Source: Streptomyces sp. NBC_00582 (lineage in GTDB: Bacteria; Actinomycetota; Actinomycetes; Streptomycetales; Streptomycetaceae). Taken from it: DNA of 64,000 nucleotides. Below, one piece after another: positions 34,838 to 42,773 of this stretch. The stretch spans positions 2,232,001 to 2,296,000 of the forward strand of contig NZ_CP107772.1 of the NCBI RefSeq assembly GCF_036345155.1. The letters run 5' to 3'. The translations under genes and the position numbers were made by a program. The notes under the pieces were generated by a model. The model ran no database searches and was not told the origin of the DNA. It saw nothing but the letters and a program-made list of their open reading frames with translations. Each line of letters opens with the position of its first letter. Positions within the stretch are counted from its first letter, which is position 1.

Positions 34838-35929
34838 ATGGAACTCCGCCGCCCCGCCGTGTCGGTGTTCACGGTCCCGACCGACGCGCCGGAGGCCGAC
34901 GGCACCCTCGCCTGGGACTCCACGACGGTCGTGGTGGCCGAGGTGCGGGCGGGCGACACGACCGGCCTGGGCTGGACGTACGGCCCGCCGGCGGTCGGCG
35001 CCCTCCTCGACGGCGATCTCGCGCCTCTGGCCGAGGGCCGCGACCCCTTCGACCTCCCGGCCCTGCACGAGACGCTGGTGCGCTCGGTCCGCAACGCGGG
35101 GCGCCCGGGGATCGCCTCCTGCGCGATCTCCGCGCTCGACCTCGCGCTGTGGGACCTCAAGGCCCGGCTGCTCGGCCTGCCGCTGACCCGGCTGCTGGGC
35201 GCGGCCCGCACGGAGGTCCCGGTGTACGGCAGCGGCGGCTTCACGACGTACGACGACGCCCGTCTGACCGAGCAGCTGCGCGACTGGGCGCGGGTGCGGC
35301 GCATCCCCCGCGTCAAGATGAAGATCGGGGAGGACCGGGGCGGGGCGGTGGAGCGCGACCTGGCCCGGGTGCGCACCGCCCGCCGGGTCGTGGGGCCGGA
35401 CACCGAGCTGTACGTGGACGCCAACGGCGCCTATACCCGCAAGCAGGCCGTCCGGGTGGGGCGCGCCCTCGCCGAGGAGGACGTCCGCTGGTTCGAGGAG
35501 CCGGTGTCCTCGGACGACCTGACCGGGCTGCGCCTGGTCCGGGACGCGCTGGAGTGCGAGGTGACGGCTGGCGAGTACGGCTACGACCTGCCCTACTTCG
35601 CCGCCATGCTCGCGGCGGACGCGGTCGACTGCCTCCAGGTCGACGTCACCCGCTGCGGCGGCGTCACCGGGTTCCTGCGGGCCGCGGCCCTGGCCGGGGC
35701 GCACGGACTGGACATCTCCGCGCACTGCGCGCCGCACGCCCACGCGGCGGTCGCGGCGGCCGTGCCGAACCTGCGGCACGTCGAGTGGTTCCACGACCAT
35801 GTGCGGATCGAGTCGCTGTTCTTCGAGGGGACGCTGGACCCGTACGGCGGGACGATCCGCCCGACGTCGGCGCCGGGGCACGGGCTGACGCCGCGCAGGG
35901 ACGCGATGGAGCCGTACCGGGTGCGGTGA
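34838..35929 (+). CDS. Enolase-superfamily (mandelate racemase/muconate lactonizing) enzyme
   Basis: 363 aa. The C-terminal barrel has the acid/base and metal residues of the superfamily: VKMKIGEDRGG (KxK), LYVDANGAYTRKQ, WFEEPVSSDDL, TAGEYGYDLPYF, LQVDVTRCGGVTGFLRAA and SAHCAPHAHAAV. Members abstract a proton alpha to a carboxylate in sugar acids or dipeptides; sugar-acid dehydratase or racemase activity is the likely range. Coupled to the F420-type gene by a 4-nt gap. A 20-bp palindrome forms the terminator immediately after its stop. Confidence 0.9.
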   Translation: MELRRPAVSVFTVPTDAPEADGTLAWDSTTVVVAEVRAGDTTGLGWTYGPPAVGALLDGDLAPLAEGRDPFDLPALHETLVRSVRNAGRPGIASCAISALDLALWDLKARLLGLPLTRLLGAARTEVPVYGSGGFTTYDDARLTEQLRDWARVRRIPRVKMKIGEDRGGAVERDLARVRTARRVVGPDTELYVDANGAYTRKQAVRVGRALAEEDVRWFEEPVSSDDLTGLRLVRDALECEVTAGEYGYDLPYFAAMLAADAVDCLQVDVTRCGGVTGFLRAAALAGAHGLDISAHCAPHAHAAVAAAVPNLRHVEWFHDHVRIESLFFEGTLDPYGGTIRPTSAPGHGLTPRRDAMEPYRVR

Positions 35930-35949
35930 GGCCTCCCCGCGGGGAGGCC
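35930..35949. terminator. Perfect 20-bp palindrome terminator
   Basis: GGCCTCCCCGCGGGGAGGCC begins at the base after the TGA stop of the enolase-superfamily gene and lies before the convergent SDR gene, so it can terminate in either direction. Confidence 0.7.
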
Positions 35950-35972
35950 CGACCTGTCGGTGTCGGTCCTGC

Positions 35973-37004
35973 TCAGGCGCGTGGCCTGCGGCGCAGGGCC
36001 GTCGCGAGGGCGGCGGCGCCCAGACCTCCCGCCAGCAGTCCGGCTCCGGCACGGGTCCGGTTCCGGGAGACCCACGCCTGGGGGCTGGTGTCGACGGCCT
36101 CGTCGTCGAACCGTCCGCGGGCGCCGTGGTCGTGCCCGTGCGGGCCGTCGGCGGGGCTCCACAGATTGCCCGGCCCGCTGTCGTGGCCGCCCTCCTCCTG
36201 CTGGGCGTCGTATCCGGTCCGGGCGAGATACCGGTCGAGGAGCCCCGGCACGACCGCGTTGGCGATCAGGGTCGCCGCCGTGGAGCCGCCCACCCAGTAC
36301 TCGCGTCGGCGCGGATGCCCGGCGGCGTGCACGATCGACCGGGCCACGACCTCCGGCTGGTACACGGGGGCCACCGGCCTGGCCCGGCCCGGCAGCCGGT
36401 CCACCACCCAGTCGAACTGCGGGGTGTTCACGGCGGGCAGCTGCACCATCGTCGTACGGACCTTGCTGCCGGTGTGCAGCAGCTCGCACCGCAGCGACTC
36501 GTTGAACCCCTGGATCGCGTGCTTGGCCCCGCAGTACGCCGACTGCAGCGGCACTCCCCGGTAGGCGAGCGCCGAGCCGACCTGCACGATCGTGCCGCTG
36601 TCCCGGGGCAGCATGTGCCGCAGGGCGGCCCGGGTGCCGAACACATAGCCCAGGTACGTCACTTCGGTGACCCGGCGGAACTCGTCGGGGGTGATCTCGG
36701 TGAAGGGCGCGAAGACGCCGGCGAAGGCGTCGTTGACCCAGACGTCGATGCCGCCGAACGCGTCGACGACCTGCTGGGCCGCGTCCTCGACGGCCTTCGC
36801 GTCGGCCATGTCGACGCTCACGACGAAAGCCTCACCGCCCGCCCGCTGCACCTCGTCCGCGGCGGCGGCGAGCCCCGTGCGTCCCCGGGCGAGGAGGGCG
36901 ACCCGGTCACCGCGGGCGGCGAAGGCGCGGGCGGTGGCCCGGCCGACGCCCGCCGCGGCCCCGGTCACCACCACGTTCCGGCGCGGCCCCCTGGGAGTGC
37001 GCAT
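35973..37004 (-). CDS. SDR-family oxidoreductase with C-terminal extension
   Basis: 343 aa. The Rossmann fold starts VVVTGAAAGVGRATARAFA (TGxxxGxG) and the catalytic triad is present: Ser in VQVGSALAYRG, then YCGAKH with Tyr and Lys. After the fold, about 110 residues include a His/Gly-rich stretch (EEGGHDSGPG, DGPHGHDHGARG) and a final hydrophobic helix (GAGLLAGGLGAAALATAL). The tail suggests membrane attachment. The substrate is unknown. The next gene upstream encodes a small membrane protein on the same strand. Confidence 0.88.
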   Translation of the reverse strand: MRTPRGPRRNVVVTGAAAGVGRATARAFAARGDRVALLARGRTGLAAAADEVQRAGGEAFVVSVDMADAKAVEDAAQQVVDAFGGIDVWVNDAFAGVFAPFTEITPDEFRRVTEVTYLGYVFGTRAALRHMLPRDSGTIVQVGSALAYRGVPLQSAYCGAKHAIQGFNESLRCELLHTGSKVRTTMVQLPAVNTPQFDWVVDRLPGRARPVAPVYQPEVVARSIVHAAGHPRRREYWVGGSTAATLIANAVVPGLLDRYLARTGYDAQQEEGGHDSGPGNLWSPADGPHGHDHGARGRFDDEAVDTSPQAWVSRNRTRAGAGLLAGGLGAAALATALRRRPRA

Positions 37005-37010
37005 CCGGCG

Positions 37011-37526
37011 TCACGCCCGGTGGTGCGGGTTCTCGGGGTCGATCCCGTCCGCGCCCGCAACGGGCGCCCGGTCGCCGGGCGCGACGGGCGGCGCGGGCGG
37101 CATCGGCGGGTACGGGGTGCCGAGACCGGCGGCGGGGCCGGCCGGCGGCATGGCGCCGGCGACGGGGCCGTGTCCCGCGCTCCGGGCGGCGTGGCTCAGC
37201 CGCGCCTCTCCCCCGGCCGTCGGCCCGGTGGCGGGGTGGGGCCGGGCGGCGCCGCGCAGCGCGTACGCGAGGGCGCCGAGGATCACGGCGGTGATCAGCG
37301 CGGCGGCCCAGCCGGGCAGCCCGATGTCGAGGGCGAGGCCGAGGGCGAGCGCGAGGGCCGCGCCCGCGTAGAGGGCGACGGCGCCGGACGCCGCGTACAG
37401 CGTGGCCCTGCGGCGCTGCTTGCGGGTCTGCTCGCGCAGCTCGTCGCGGATCGTCTCGCGCGCCACCTGCGCCAGCTCGTCGACGAGGTGCTTGTCCAGA
37501 TGCTCCAGGTGATCGATGCGCTCCAT
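37011..37526 (-). CDS. Holin-superfamily (PF07332-like) membrane protein
   Basis: 171 aa. An amphipathic, charged N-terminus (HLDKHLVDELAQVARETIRD) leads to two transmembrane helices (LYAASGAVALYAGAALALAL and PGWAAALITAVILGALAYAL) and then a Pro/Gly/Ala-rich cytoplasmic or external tail. It matches the actinobacterial phage-holin-like family, which usually has a cellular and not a phage role. 6 nt separate it from the SDR gene. Confidence 0.78.
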   Translation of the reverse strand: MERIDHLEHLDKHLVDELAQVARETIRDELREQTRKQRRRATLYAASGAVALYAGAALALALGLALDIGLPGWAAALITAVILGALAYALRGAARPHPATGPTAGGEARLSHAARSAGHGPVAGAMPPAGPAAGLGTPYPPMPPAPPVAPGDRAPVAGADGIDPENPHHRA

Positions 37527-37644
37527 GGCCGCCGGGTACCCGCCGTCACGGCGCCGTAACGCCCCGGTCCCGGTGGGCGGGCCCGGCAGGGATCGGGTGA
37601 AGGGATCCCCCGCCCGCGCCGGCCCCGACCAGGCTCCCCGTACG

Positions 37645-37968
37645 GACATTCCGGGAGCGACCCCGGGGTTCTGTGTCGACGATCTGGGGTCCGCGGTCTC
37701 CTTCTACGAGCGGCTCACGGGCACCGGGGCCCTGCGTTTCGGACGCGGTGGTGTGCAGGGGGCGCCGTCGGCTGCTTCCCGCTGATGAGCGGGCGGGCGC
37801 AGGAGCCTGGAGGTGCTGCGCACGGTGGCGGCGACGATCGCGGTCGCGGACGTGGACGAGGCCCACAAGACGCTCACCGAGTTCGGCGCGGACATCGTCG
37901 CGGGCCCGGTGCCGACCCCGGTGGGCCGCAATCCGATCGCCCGGCACCCGGACGGCGTGGTCGCCGCC
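37645..37968 (+). pseudogene. Glyoxalase/VOC-family remnant
   Basis: Pieces of a VOC domain protein in different frames: TPGFCVDDLGSAVSFYERLT in one frame from about 37651, CFPLMSGRAQ in another near 37770, and VLRTVAATIAVADVDEAHKT through GPVPTPVGRNPIARHPDGVV in a third, ending near 37965. The intact protein would read these in one frame. At least two frameshifts have occurred, and the C-terminal end is replaced by a fragment of another gene. Confidence 0.7.
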
Positions 37969-38391
37969 CGCCGCGCCGACGCGGTCGGAGTTGCCCGGGT
38001 GCCGGAAGTCCGGCGAGGCGTCGACGGCCGCCAGCCCATACCGGCCGAGGCGCCGCGGCGCGAGCGACGCGCCGAGCTGGATCGAGCAGTCGCCGCCGAG
38101 GACGACGGGAAAGCCGCCGGCCCGGACGTGCCGTTCGATCCGGTCGGCCAGCCGCCGGGTGCACGTCGTGAGGGCGGCCGCGTTGAAGACGCCGTCGCCC
38201 TCCCGCCAGCCGCCGCGGTCGTAGCGCGGCGGGACGACCCCGCCCTCGGCCGTGCCCAGCCGCCGCAGGACCCCCTGCTCACGCAGCGCACCCGCCAGCT
38301 TGTGGCAGTCGGGGACGGTCCCGGGCACCGGCGCCGGCGCGGGCGCGGGCCGAGGTTGGAGGGGGGCGTCGGCCACGACGAAATTCCGCAT
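37966..38391 (-). pseudogene. N-terminal half of an arginase/agmatinase-family gene
   Basis: From an ATG at 38389-38391 the minus strand encodes MRNFVVADAP, VPGTVPDCHKLAGALREQGV, FNAAALTTCTRRLADRIERH, GGFPVVLGGDCSIQLGASLA and PDFRHPGNSDRVGAAGG. It then runs into the reverse complement of the VOC remnant. This is the first 130 or so residues of a ureohydrolase-fold protein with its GGDCS motif. The metal-binding second half is absent, so it cannot be active. Confidence 0.75.
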
Positions 38392-38449
38392 GCGCCGCGT
38401 CCTCGCCGACGTACCCTCGGCCCTCCAACGACTTGAGCGAGGAGCGGAC

Positions 38450-38797
38450 ATGAGCGAGCGGCACACCTACCGGGTGATCGTCCGGGGAACCTGGGACGGT
38501 CTTACCGAACAGGCCCGTGCCCGGCTGGTCGCACAGGCCGCCGACCACGGCCTGGCGAGCATGCGCTTCACCGAGGAGGGCACGCTCACCTACGAGCCAC
38601 AGCCGCTGAAGCACTTCTCGATGCGGTTCGTGGTGGAGTCGGACGCGGCGGACGGCGAGGAGATGGCGGGCGCGCTCGCCGAGGACCGCGCGGAGACGGC
38701 CCTGCGGGAGCTGGGCTACGGGTTCACCGCGCTGAGGTCGACGGTGACCGACCTCGACACCATGAAGATCAACCGGAAGTCCGCTGCTCGACGGTGA
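38450..38797 (+). CDS. DUF6204-like protein
   Basis: 115 aa from the ATG at 38450. The sequence (HTYRVIVRGTWDGLTEQARA, LASMRFTEEGTLTYE, ELGYGFTALRSTVTDLDTMK) matches a small alpha/beta protein conserved in Streptomyces (DUF6204). Function unknown. Its 3' end overlaps the convergent acetyltransferase gene by 29 nt, one of the few tail-to-tail coding overlaps in the window. Confidence 0.8.
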   Translation: MSERHTYRVIVRGTWDGLTEQARARLVAQAADHGLASMRFTEEGTLTYEPQPLKHFSMRFVVESDAADGEEMAGALAEDRAETALRELGYGFTALRSTVTDLDTMKINRKSAARR

Positions 38798-39323
38798 GCG
38801 CCCACCGCTCGTGGTCGCGCCACTCCCCGTCGATGTGGATCATCTTCGGGGAGAAGCCCTCAAGCCGGAACCCGCAGGAGCGCGCGAGGGCGATCGAGGC
38901 GGCGTTGCCGGGCTGCACGTTGATCTCCAGCCGGTGCAGCCGCATCGGCCCGAACGCGTACCCCACCACCAGCTCCAGCCCCTCCCGCATCAGGCCCCGT
39001 CCGGCGGCGTGCGCGAAGGCGCCGTAGCCGAGCGCACCGCACTGGAAACCGCCGTGCACGATGTTGTTGATGTTGACGAACCCGGCGAGGGCCCCGTCCG
39101 CCTCCTTCTCGCACACGAGGAACCCGGCCTTCGTGGGGTCCTCGATGAGCCGTCCCGCGTAGGCGGTGTACGCCTGCGGGGTGGCCGGCGGGAACAGCCA
39201 CGGGTGGTGCAGGTCCTTGCTCTCACGGACCCGCGCGGTGAACTCCGCCCCGTCGGCGTAGGTGAAGTGACGTATGCCCACGCGGGGGCCCTCGGCGAGG
39301 TAGGGGGAGGCGGTGTGCGGCAT
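38769..39323 (-). CDS. GNAT N-acetyltransferase (RimJ/RimL type)
   Basis: 184 aa. The GNAT fold is evident from LEGPRVGIRHFTYAD-type N-terminus, AGFVNINNIVHGGFQCGALG, the acetyl-CoA loop AHAAGRGLMREGLELVVGYA and RLEINVQPGNAASIALARSC with GFRLEGF. It most resembles ribosomal-protein alanine acetyltransferases, although such genes in Streptomyces also modify antibiotics and amino acids. ATG at 39321-39323. Confidence 0.9.
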   Translation of the reverse strand: MPHTASPYLAEGPRVGIRHFTYADGAEFTARVRESKDLHHPWLFPPATPQAYTAYAGRLIEDPTKAGFLVCEKEADGALAGFVNINNIVHGGFQCGALGYGAFAHAAGRGLMREGLELVVGYAFGPMRLHRLEINVQPGNAASIALARSCGFRLEGFSPKMIHIDGEWRDHERWALTVEQRTSG

Positions 39324-39342
39324 CCGGTCAGCCTACGGCCGG

Positions 39343-39609
39343 TCAGCGCCGGCGGCGGCCCATGCAGAAATACGCCCCGCACAGGGCGCCGATCAGCGCC
39401 GTGGCGAGCAGGGCCGCCCACAGCGGCATGGTCACCTCGGGGATCAGCAGTCTGATTTTGGTCTCCTGGGTGTTCTCGAAGATGAAGACCAGGGTGAGCA
39501 CGGCGAGGACCAGCATGGTGATCCGGCCCGGCGTGAGCGAGGCCCGCCAGCCGGCGGAACCGCGGTGGGCCCCGGGGATCTTCGCGGACTTCGCCGTCTT
39601 CGGGCTCAT
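39343..39609 (-). CDS. LapA-domain (DUF1049) membrane protein
   Basis: 88 aa with two transmembrane helices: ITMLVLAVLTLVFIFENTQE, carrying the family's F-EN-T motif, and MPLWAALLATALIGALCGAY. The C-terminus is MGRRRR. It matches the lipopolysaccharide assembly protein A domain, which in actinobacteria is a general small membrane protein of unclear role. The acetyltransferase follows 20 nt downstream on the same strand. Confidence 0.88.
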   Translation of the reverse strand: MSPKTAKSAKIPGAHRGSAGWRASLTPGRITMLVLAVLTLVFIFENTQETKIRLLIPEVTMPLWAALLATALIGALCGAYFCMGRRRR

Positions 39610-39645
39610 ACCTCCAGGGTGGGCCGCGGGACGCCGTCCCGCACG

Positions 39646-40575
39646 TCAGCGCAGGGCGGGCTCGTCCAGGGTGAGGGTGCCGGCGTCCGCGTCGAGGACG
39701 GCGCCCACCCCGAAGGGCACGGTCAGCGCGCCCTCGCGGTGACCGAACCCGAGGTCCTCGACGACCGGCACCCCGAGCCCGCCGAGCCGGTCGGCGAGCA
39801 CCGGCCGCAGTTCCTCGTACGGCCCGCACCGGTCCCAGGAGCCGAGCGCGATCCCGGCGACGCCGTCCAGCCAGCCGGTGCGCAGCAGCTGGGTGAGGGC
39901 GCGGTCGACGGCGTAGGGCCGCTCCCCCACGTCCTCCATCAGCAGCAACCCGCCGCGGGCACCGGCGCGGGTGTGCGGGGTGCCGTATCCGGTGGCCAGG
40001 AGGGTGAGGCAGCCGCCGAGGGTGACGCCCCGGGCGCGGCCGGGGGCGAGGGGCGGGCCGGGGGCGGTGGAGGTGAGGGTGCGGACGGTCTCGGGGGAGA
40101 AGAGCGTGGCCCTGAGATGGTCCTGGGCGCGGGCGTTCTTGACGAAGTCCACGCCGGCGGCCACCGGGCCGTAGAGCGTGACGAGGCCGAGGCGGACGGC
40201 GAACGCCTCGTGGAGCGTGGTGTTGTCGCTGAACCCGACGAACACCTTCGGCCCGGCCGCGCGCATCGCCTCCCAGTCCAGCAGGTCCACGACGCGCTGG
40301 GCGCCGTAGCCGCCGCGGGCGCACAGCACCGCGTCCACGGACGGGTCGCACCAGGCGCGCTGGAGATCGGCGGCCCGGTCGGCGTCCGTGCCCGCGAGAT
40401 GGCCGAGCTCGGGGTGCCGGTCCAGGACGTGGGGCGCGGCCACCGGGTCGAGGTCCCAGCCGCGCAGCAGATCGAGCCCGGCCTGGAGCCGCTCCTCCGC
40501 CACGGGGCCGCTCGGGGCGACGACGGCCACACGGGCGCCGGGGGCCAGCCGGGACGGCCGGACGAGGTCCTTCAC
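39646..40575 (-). CDS. LD-carboxypeptidase (peptidase family S66)
   Basis: 309 aa. The nucleophile Ser116 lies in VFVGFSDNTTLHEA; LCARGGYGAQRVVDLLD precedes it, and the Glu and His of the S66 triad are in GLLLMEDVGERPY and GFGHREGALTVPFGV. These enzymes cut the L-to-D bond in murein tetrapeptides (LdcA) or related peptides (microcin C self-immunity protein MccF). GTG at 40573-40575 overlaps the S9 peptidase stop by 4 nt, so the two are co-translated. Confidence 0.92.
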   Translation of the reverse strand: MKDLVRPSRLAPGARVAVVAPSGPVAEERLQAGLDLLRGWDLDPVAAPHVLDRHPELGHLAGTDADRAADLQRAWCDPSVDAVLCARGGYGAQRVVDLLDWEAMRAAGPKVFVGFSDNTTLHEAFAVRLGLVTLYGPVAAGVDFVKNARAQDHLRATLFSPETVRTLTSTAPGPPLAPGRARGVTLGGCLTLLATGYGTPHTRAGARGGLLLMEDVGERPYAVDRALTQLLRTGWLDGVAGIALGSWDRCGPYEELRPVLADRLGGLGVPVVEDLGFGHREGALTVPFGVGAVLDADAGTLTLDEPALR

Positions 40576-42758
40576 TGCACGAGCTCCAGGGTGGGGATGC
40601 CGGGCGGGCGCAGCCCGAACACCTGAGCGTACAGGGACAGCTCGGCCTCCAGCGCCCGCACGGTGGTCTCCGCCCGCCGGAAGCCGTGGCCCTCCCCCTC
40701 GAACGCGAGATACGCGTACGGCACCCTCCCGGCGAGCCGGGCCAGGAACCGCTCGCACTGCACGGGCGGACAGATCACGTCCTGCAGGCCCTGCAGCAGC
40801 AGGAACGGTACGGTGATCCGCTCGGCGTGCTCGACCGGCGAGCGCTCGGCGTAGCGGCCGGGCATCTCGGCGAGTGGCCCGACCAGCGAGTCGAGGTAAC
40901 GGGACTCCAGGTCGTGGGTCTCCCCCGTCGCCCAGCCCACCAGGTCCAGCACGGGATACCGGATCGTGCCGCACGCATACACATCGGTGCCGGCCAGCGA
41001 GGCCGCGGCGGTCCAGCCGCCCGCGCTGCCGCCCCGGATCGCCAGCCGGCCGCGGTCGGCGGTGCCCTCGTCGGCGAGGGCCCGGGCGACGGCGGCGCAG
41101 TCCTCCACGTCCACCACCCCCCACTGCTCCCGCAGCCGCTCCCGGTACGCCCGCCCGTACCCGGTCGACCCCCCGTACTCGACCTCGGCGACCCCGATGC
41201 CCCGGGAGGTGAAGTAGGCGATCTCCGGATCCAGCACCAGCGGCGCACGGTCGGTGGGCCCGCCGTGCGCCCACACCACGTACGGCGGCAGTTCGTTACC
41301 GGGGGCCGCGCAGGACGGGTGGTGCGGCGGGTAGACGTGTGCGTGGACCTCCCGCCCGTCGGGGCCCGCGAAGGTACGGATCTGCGGCTCGGGGTAGTAC
41401 GCCGGATCCACCGGGTCGACGTGCGCGGCCCCGATCACCCGGGTTCGCCCGGTCCGCGCGTCCAGCTCCACCACCTCGTAGCCGGACCGCGGACTGGCCG
41501 CGACCGCCACCACCCGGTCCCCCCGCACGGCCAGCGTGGACGCGAACTCCGTCCAGGGCCCCGCCGCGTCGACCAGCTCCCCGGTCTCCGGGTCCAGGAT
41601 CCCGAGCGCGGTGGCGCCCCGGCCGTGCACGACGGCGACGAGACCGTCGTCCAGGGGCGCGAACCAGCGCAGGCCCAGCTTCCAGAGGGCGCCGCCGAAC
41701 TCCTCCTCGCGGGGGCAGAGGGGCTGGTGGTCGCGGTAGAGGTTCCACCAGCCGGTGCGGTCGCTTGCATACAGGAGGCGGTCGGTGGGTTGCTGTATGC
41801 GATCGACGGCCGATTGCATACCGTCGTCCGCCGACGGGGGGCTGTGGCCGGTGGACCGCAGACCGTCGGCGGTGGACCGCAGACCGTCGGCCGTGGACCA
41901 CATGCCGTCGGCGGTGGACCGCAGACCGTCGGCCGTGGACCACATACCGTCGGCCGTGGACCACATACCGTCGGCGGTGGACCGCACACCATCGGCCGTA
42001 GATCGCATACCGCCGTCCGTCGACCGTTGCCAGTCCACCTGGGTGATCGACTCCTCCGGGCCGCCCGCCACCACCCGTGCCCCGCGCAGGGTCCCGTCCG
42101 GGGTGACGGCGGCGACGACCACCTCCGTGCCGTCCCAGGGCATCCGGGGATGGTCCCAGACCAGCCAGGCGGCGTACCGGCCGTCGGAGGAGAGGCGGGG
42201 GCCGGTGAGGAAGCGGTGGTGGTCGTCGGTGAGTTCGCGGACGGCGGTGCGGTCCTCGGCGGCGGAGCCGTCGAGGGGGACGGCGGCCAGGACGCGGCGG
42301 ACGTCGGTGGGGGCGGGGCCGGTGAACTCCTCCAGCACGCACCAGACTTCGCGCCGGTCGAGCAGCAACTGGGGCTCGGCCCAGCGCAGTCCGGCGCCGA
42401 GCGGCGAGAGCGGGGTCAACGGACGGGGCTCGTGGCCGGGTTCGCGGGCGTAGAGGCGTTGGTCGGTGTGGTGGACGAACACCAGGAGCGGGCCGTCCGG
42501 GAGGGCGACGGCCGCCCAGGGGTGTCCGCCGTACTCGTGGACGCGGCTGCGGACGTTCCACGGCGGGGGCAGCAGGGACTCCTCGGTGCCGTCGGGGTGG
42601 CGGCGGACGAGGGTGCGGCGGCCGTCCTCGGTGGGGCGCGGCGCGGTCCACCACACCTCGTCGCCGACGAAGCCGACGTACTCGGGGCGCCCGTCCTGGG
42701 TGGCGGCGAGCTGGGCGTCGAGGGGTGAGGGCCAGGAACCGTACGGCAGGATCTGCAC
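40572..42758 (-). CDS. S9-family prolyl-oligopeptidase-like peptidase with in-frame repeat insert
   Basis: 728 aa. A beta-propeller N-terminal domain and a C-terminal alpha/beta hydrolase domain with the nucleophile Ser578 in IRGGSAGGWTAA. The family cleaves short peptides or D-amino-acid esters. Between propeller residues about 243 and 330 lies a foreign stretch of 7-residue repeats (GMRSTADGVRSTADG type). It splits ITQVDWQ from LLYASDRTGWWNLYRDHQPL, which are contiguous in relatives. The repeat is in frame and should loop out of the propeller. ATG at 42756-42758. Coupled to the S66 peptidase downstream. Confidence 0.9.
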   Translation of the reverse strand: MQILPYGSWPSPLDAQLAATQDGRPEYVGFVGDEVWWTAPRPTEDGRRTLVRRHPDGTEESLLPPPWNVRSRVHEYGGHPWAAVALPDGPLLVFVHHTDQRLYAREPGHEPRPLTPLSPLGAGLRWAEPQLLLDRREVWCVLEEFTGPAPTDVRRVLAAVPLDGSAAEDRTAVRELTDDHHRFLTGPRLSSDGRYAAWLVWDHPRMPWDGTEVVVAAVTPDGTLRGARVVAGGPEESITQVDWQRSTDGGMRSTADGVRSTADGMWSTADGMWSTADGLRSTADGMWSTADGLRSTADGLRSTGHSPPSADDGMQSAVDRIQQPTDRLLYASDRTGWWNLYRDHQPLCPREEEFGGALWKLGLRWFAPLDDGLVAVVHGRGATALGILDPETGELVDAAGPWTEFASTLAVRGDRVVAVAASPRSGYEVVELDARTGRTRVIGAAHVDPVDPAYYPEPQIRTFAGPDGREVHAHVYPPHHPSCAAPGNELPPYVVWAHGGPTDRAPLVLDPEIAYFTSRGIGVAEVEYGGSTGYGRAYRERLREQWGVVDVEDCAAVARALADEGTADRGRLAIRGGSAGGWTAAASLAGTDVYACGTIRYPVLDLVGWATGETHDLESRYLDSLVGPLAEMPGRYAERSPVEHAERITVPFLLLQGLQDVICPPVQCERFLARLAGRVPYAYLAFEGEGHGFRRAETTVRALEAELSLYAQVFGLRPPGIPTLELVQ
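41787..42033. repeat. 21-bp tandem repeat array inside the S9 peptidase gene
   Basis: Eight tidy units of 21 bp from 41851 to 42018, consensus GTGGACCGCATACCGTCGGC plus one base. Diverged units extend it on both sides (41787-41850, 42019-42033), including GTATGCGATC and ATTGCATACC. In-frame length keeps the gene open. Units alternate between GACCGCAGACC and GACCACATACC types. Confidence 0.92.
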
Positions 42759-42773
42759 GTTCTCCCCGCTCGT

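Noticed and set aside
37011..37526. Prophage holin
   Set aside because: No lysis enzyme, phage structural gene or integrase occurs in the window; holin-fold proteins are common chromosomal proteins in Streptomyces.
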